From contig OX381718.1 of NCBI GenBank assembly GCA_947462335.1, positions 38,780,976 to 38,844,975 of the forward strand: a stretch of 64,000 bases of DNA. The letters are read 5' to 3'. Source of the stretch: Harmothoe impar (lineage: Eukaryota; Annelida; Polychaeta; Phyllodocida; Polynoidae). The position numbers and the translations under genes are program-made. Of the stretch, positions 61,806 through 64,000 are shown one piece after another. The notes beneath the pieces are model-generated. The model made no database searches and was not told where the DNA came from. It saw nothing but the letters and a program-made list of their open reading frames with translations. The stretch's first letter is position 1, and each line of letters starts with the position of its first letter.

Positions 61806-62483
61806 CCTGTGATGCACGTGTTGCATGTCTACACGTCATTACCCAACTCTACGTCCTGCACCGTTTTACGTCATAAGGCAACACCTAGCAACACCTACAC
61901 ACCTCACTTCTAGGATATCCCAGAAACAACCCACCCTGCACCCTTTTACCTATAACAAGGATCCTACAGGTGCAGCAGTGGCGTGTTTATCCTGTAGACT
62001 CCTCGTGATAGGTACTCAATATATAATAGGGTGCAGGAGTGGTTTGTTTGTTTCTCTCGTATTTTCCATCTGGTCATTCTTTTTACTATTGTGTTGTTGT
62101 AATGATCTTTGTATGAAACGACTGACACTGGTGACAAGGGTTCTTTTTATAGACGATCTGATCTAAATTCTGTGAGATTGTTGGGATAATTTCCTTTACG
62201 ATTCAGCTTAGCATATTTGGATTTACTTACACCTCCGAACATTTAACCCCTAGAAGTACAAAGGGGGGAAAAAGGGGGCAGTTTAAAGGTGTGTTGCATA
62301 GATAACTATGAAAATAAAAACAAATCGATGCCACGTTTTTTTCCTCTGGGGGTCATTGCATGACGTGCACTGATCTTATGAGTTGAATAAGCTTTATTGA
62401 CTGTAAGTATCGGCAACAATGTGCGTCTTTCATCAAAAGTCAGAGGTATGACAGGAGATCCGTGTAAACAATACCACATAATC

Positions 62484-62826
62484 CAGAGGCGTAGGAAGCA
62501 AATCTTCATTGGGGGGGGGGGCACTCTAACCAACTTTAAGTATCGGCTTTTAGACATGATGTATCATATAAACGCTTATATTGGATTGTATAGAAAGTAG
62601 TGTTTGAGCCCCCTTTAGTTCTGGTTGGGGGGGGGGGGGGCATGCCCCTGTGCTCCCACTTTTCCCTATGCAGGAGAGGTAAGAATTGGATATTGTGTGT
62701 ATTATATTACAGATCTTCACCTATTTTTTTTTTGGGGGGGGCGAACATATTCAGCCCCCCCCCCTCCTCAGTGATTGGGGGGGGGGGGCCTGGCCCCCCT
62801 GCCCCCCCCCTTTTCCTACGCCACTG
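62484..62826. mobile_element. hAT-like MITE (CAGWGGCGTAGGAA ends)
   Basis: Left CAGAGGCGTAGGAAGC is inverted at the right as TTTTCCTACGCCACTG. The direct repeat TAATC flanks it (62479-62483 and 62827-62831). The interior is full of poly-G and poly-C runs (62511, 62629, 62732, 62755, 62777, 62801). 343 bp, non-coding. CAGNGGCGTA-type termini are common in hAT-type MITEs, though those usually give 8 bp duplications. Confidence 0.65.
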
Positions 62827-62831
62827 TAATC

Positions 62832-64000
62832 AGATAGAGATACCTCCCATATTATCTACAGAGAACACACATACACAAGGAGTTGTGCAGCCGAGATGAG
62901 TGGCACATTTAACACAGACACATCACGTGGTTAGAAATACAATAATCTGGATCCTATACTTCACATCAAATACATGTACATGGACAAAACTCCACGCGAT
63001 TGACATATATTCACATAATACTTCACAAGATAAAGCTGGCTCATATCACACGATGCCGAAGGCTGAGTGTGATATGACCCAGCTTCAAAGAGTGATATCT
63101 GATGTGCAATTATGTTAATAGTGGGGTTTTGTGTTTATTGCATGGCCCTACTGTCTAAAATGTAGAAAATCATGTAGAATATGGCTACATGATGGGGACA
63201 TGGAGTACGGAGGTCCCATAGGCTTAGCATAGACAAGACCGTACCACCATGTAATAAAGACACAATAAAACGTGGTCCTAAAAAGCTCAGGCTATAACAT
63301 AAGTATAAGTATAATCATTATTATATTGATATCTACCAGAACATTGAAGGGCACAATGAAAAAATGGCATTTTGGACAACTCTGGATCTAAGGCAAGTAT
63401 AATTATCAACCTATATAGTATCATACCCAATATGTTTCTAAGGCATGCAGGAGTCAATCTCTACAAGTCCAATAGTAGCCTGGATGCACATCATTGCATA
63501 TTTCAAGATGGCAGCCCCAGAAGGCCAAATAAGCCTAATTTGGGTGCGATGTCACAAATTGCATTTCTTAAAACTTCAAAAATGGCTTAAGAAAGAAAGA
63601 GACATCAACAACAATATGAATATGCTCAGGAAATGCGTTATGCTTCAAACTCTGTAATTGCAGTGTTTCCTTATGGGGGGTCAATGATTGGCATTCCTCC
63701 ATTTATATATCTCTATGATGAAAGCTATGTTTGTGATGATACAATATGATATTTTCGGTACAAGTTATGGGAAGGGTAGCCTACTCATTAGGTTTACTTC
63801 ATGTAAGATGTGAATATATCAGCTAGTATTCTCTCTATATTGCAATACTTCCTGCCCAGAAAAATATGACACAGACAGACAGGAGTCTATGATTATATAT
63901 AATATATCTATGTGTATATATTCAGTGCATGACATATGGCTGCCGTGTTGCTTCCGGTGGTCAGAGCCTCGTTCTGGTGGTGAGATCACAGGTCAGAGGG
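62832..64000. other. Gene-free right end
   Basis: No gene recognised. Contains an AAGATGGCAGCCC-type repeat fragment (63506-63600) and otherwise AT-rich unique sequence. Confidence 0.55.

Overview
The window is animal nuclear DNA. Its genes carry GT-AG introns, the proteins are metazoan types (astacin-EGF-CUB-MAM protease, GT31 glycosyltransferase, saposin-domain enzyme), and the rest is LINE wreckage, MITEs, microsatellites and long poly-G/poly-C tracts. This fits an invertebrate with a repeat-rich genome, probably marine. The species cannot be fixed from the sequence alone.

Layout. At 0.2-0.6 kb (-) lies the first coding exon of a secreted saposin-B protein resembling acid sphingomyelinase; the gene runs off the left edge, and a ~950 bp minisatellite sits just upstream of its ATG. 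From 1.7 to 12.2 kb there is no convincing gene. That stretch holds fold-back repeats, a GC-rich promoter-like or LTR-like island, and a ~340 bp tandem array whose monomers carry clustered nuclear-receptor half-sites. At 12.2-14.5 kb there is a decayed LINE on +, with a 645 bp internal tandem duplication and a ~585 bp insertion.

An apparently young LTR retroelement of 21.5 kb (14,477-35,978, sense on -) is inserted in the reverse-transcriptase region of that LINE. Its 1,913 bp LTRs look identical and it is flanked by CAGG target duplications. In sense order it carries gag (1,172 codons), pol (protease-RT-RNase H-integrase, 1,520 codons), a cluster of accessory ORFs (one with two C2H2 zinc fingers), a ~2 kb segment whose longest ORF is antisense (652 codons, Ser/Pro/Thr-rich), an env of the F-type fusion class with a furin-like site, and a 3' untranslated region with a 76 bp tandem array. 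An ambisense layout with several overlapping small genes between pol and env makes it look like a complex endogenous retrovirus of the Ty3/gypsy class. This is the most notable system in the window.

To the right, a single-coding-exon GT31 (beta-1,3-galactosyltransferase-like) gene lies on + at 36.4-37.9 kb, only ~440 bp from the LTR. It converges on a 14-exon astacin-EGF-CUB-MAM protease gene on - (39.7-52.2 kb, 714 aa). All 14 exons join in phase, from signal peptide to stop. Its introns and the gene-free 52.6-64 kb are seeded with about a dozen copies of a TTAA-flanked, piggyBac-like MITE, together with other MITEs and microsatellites.
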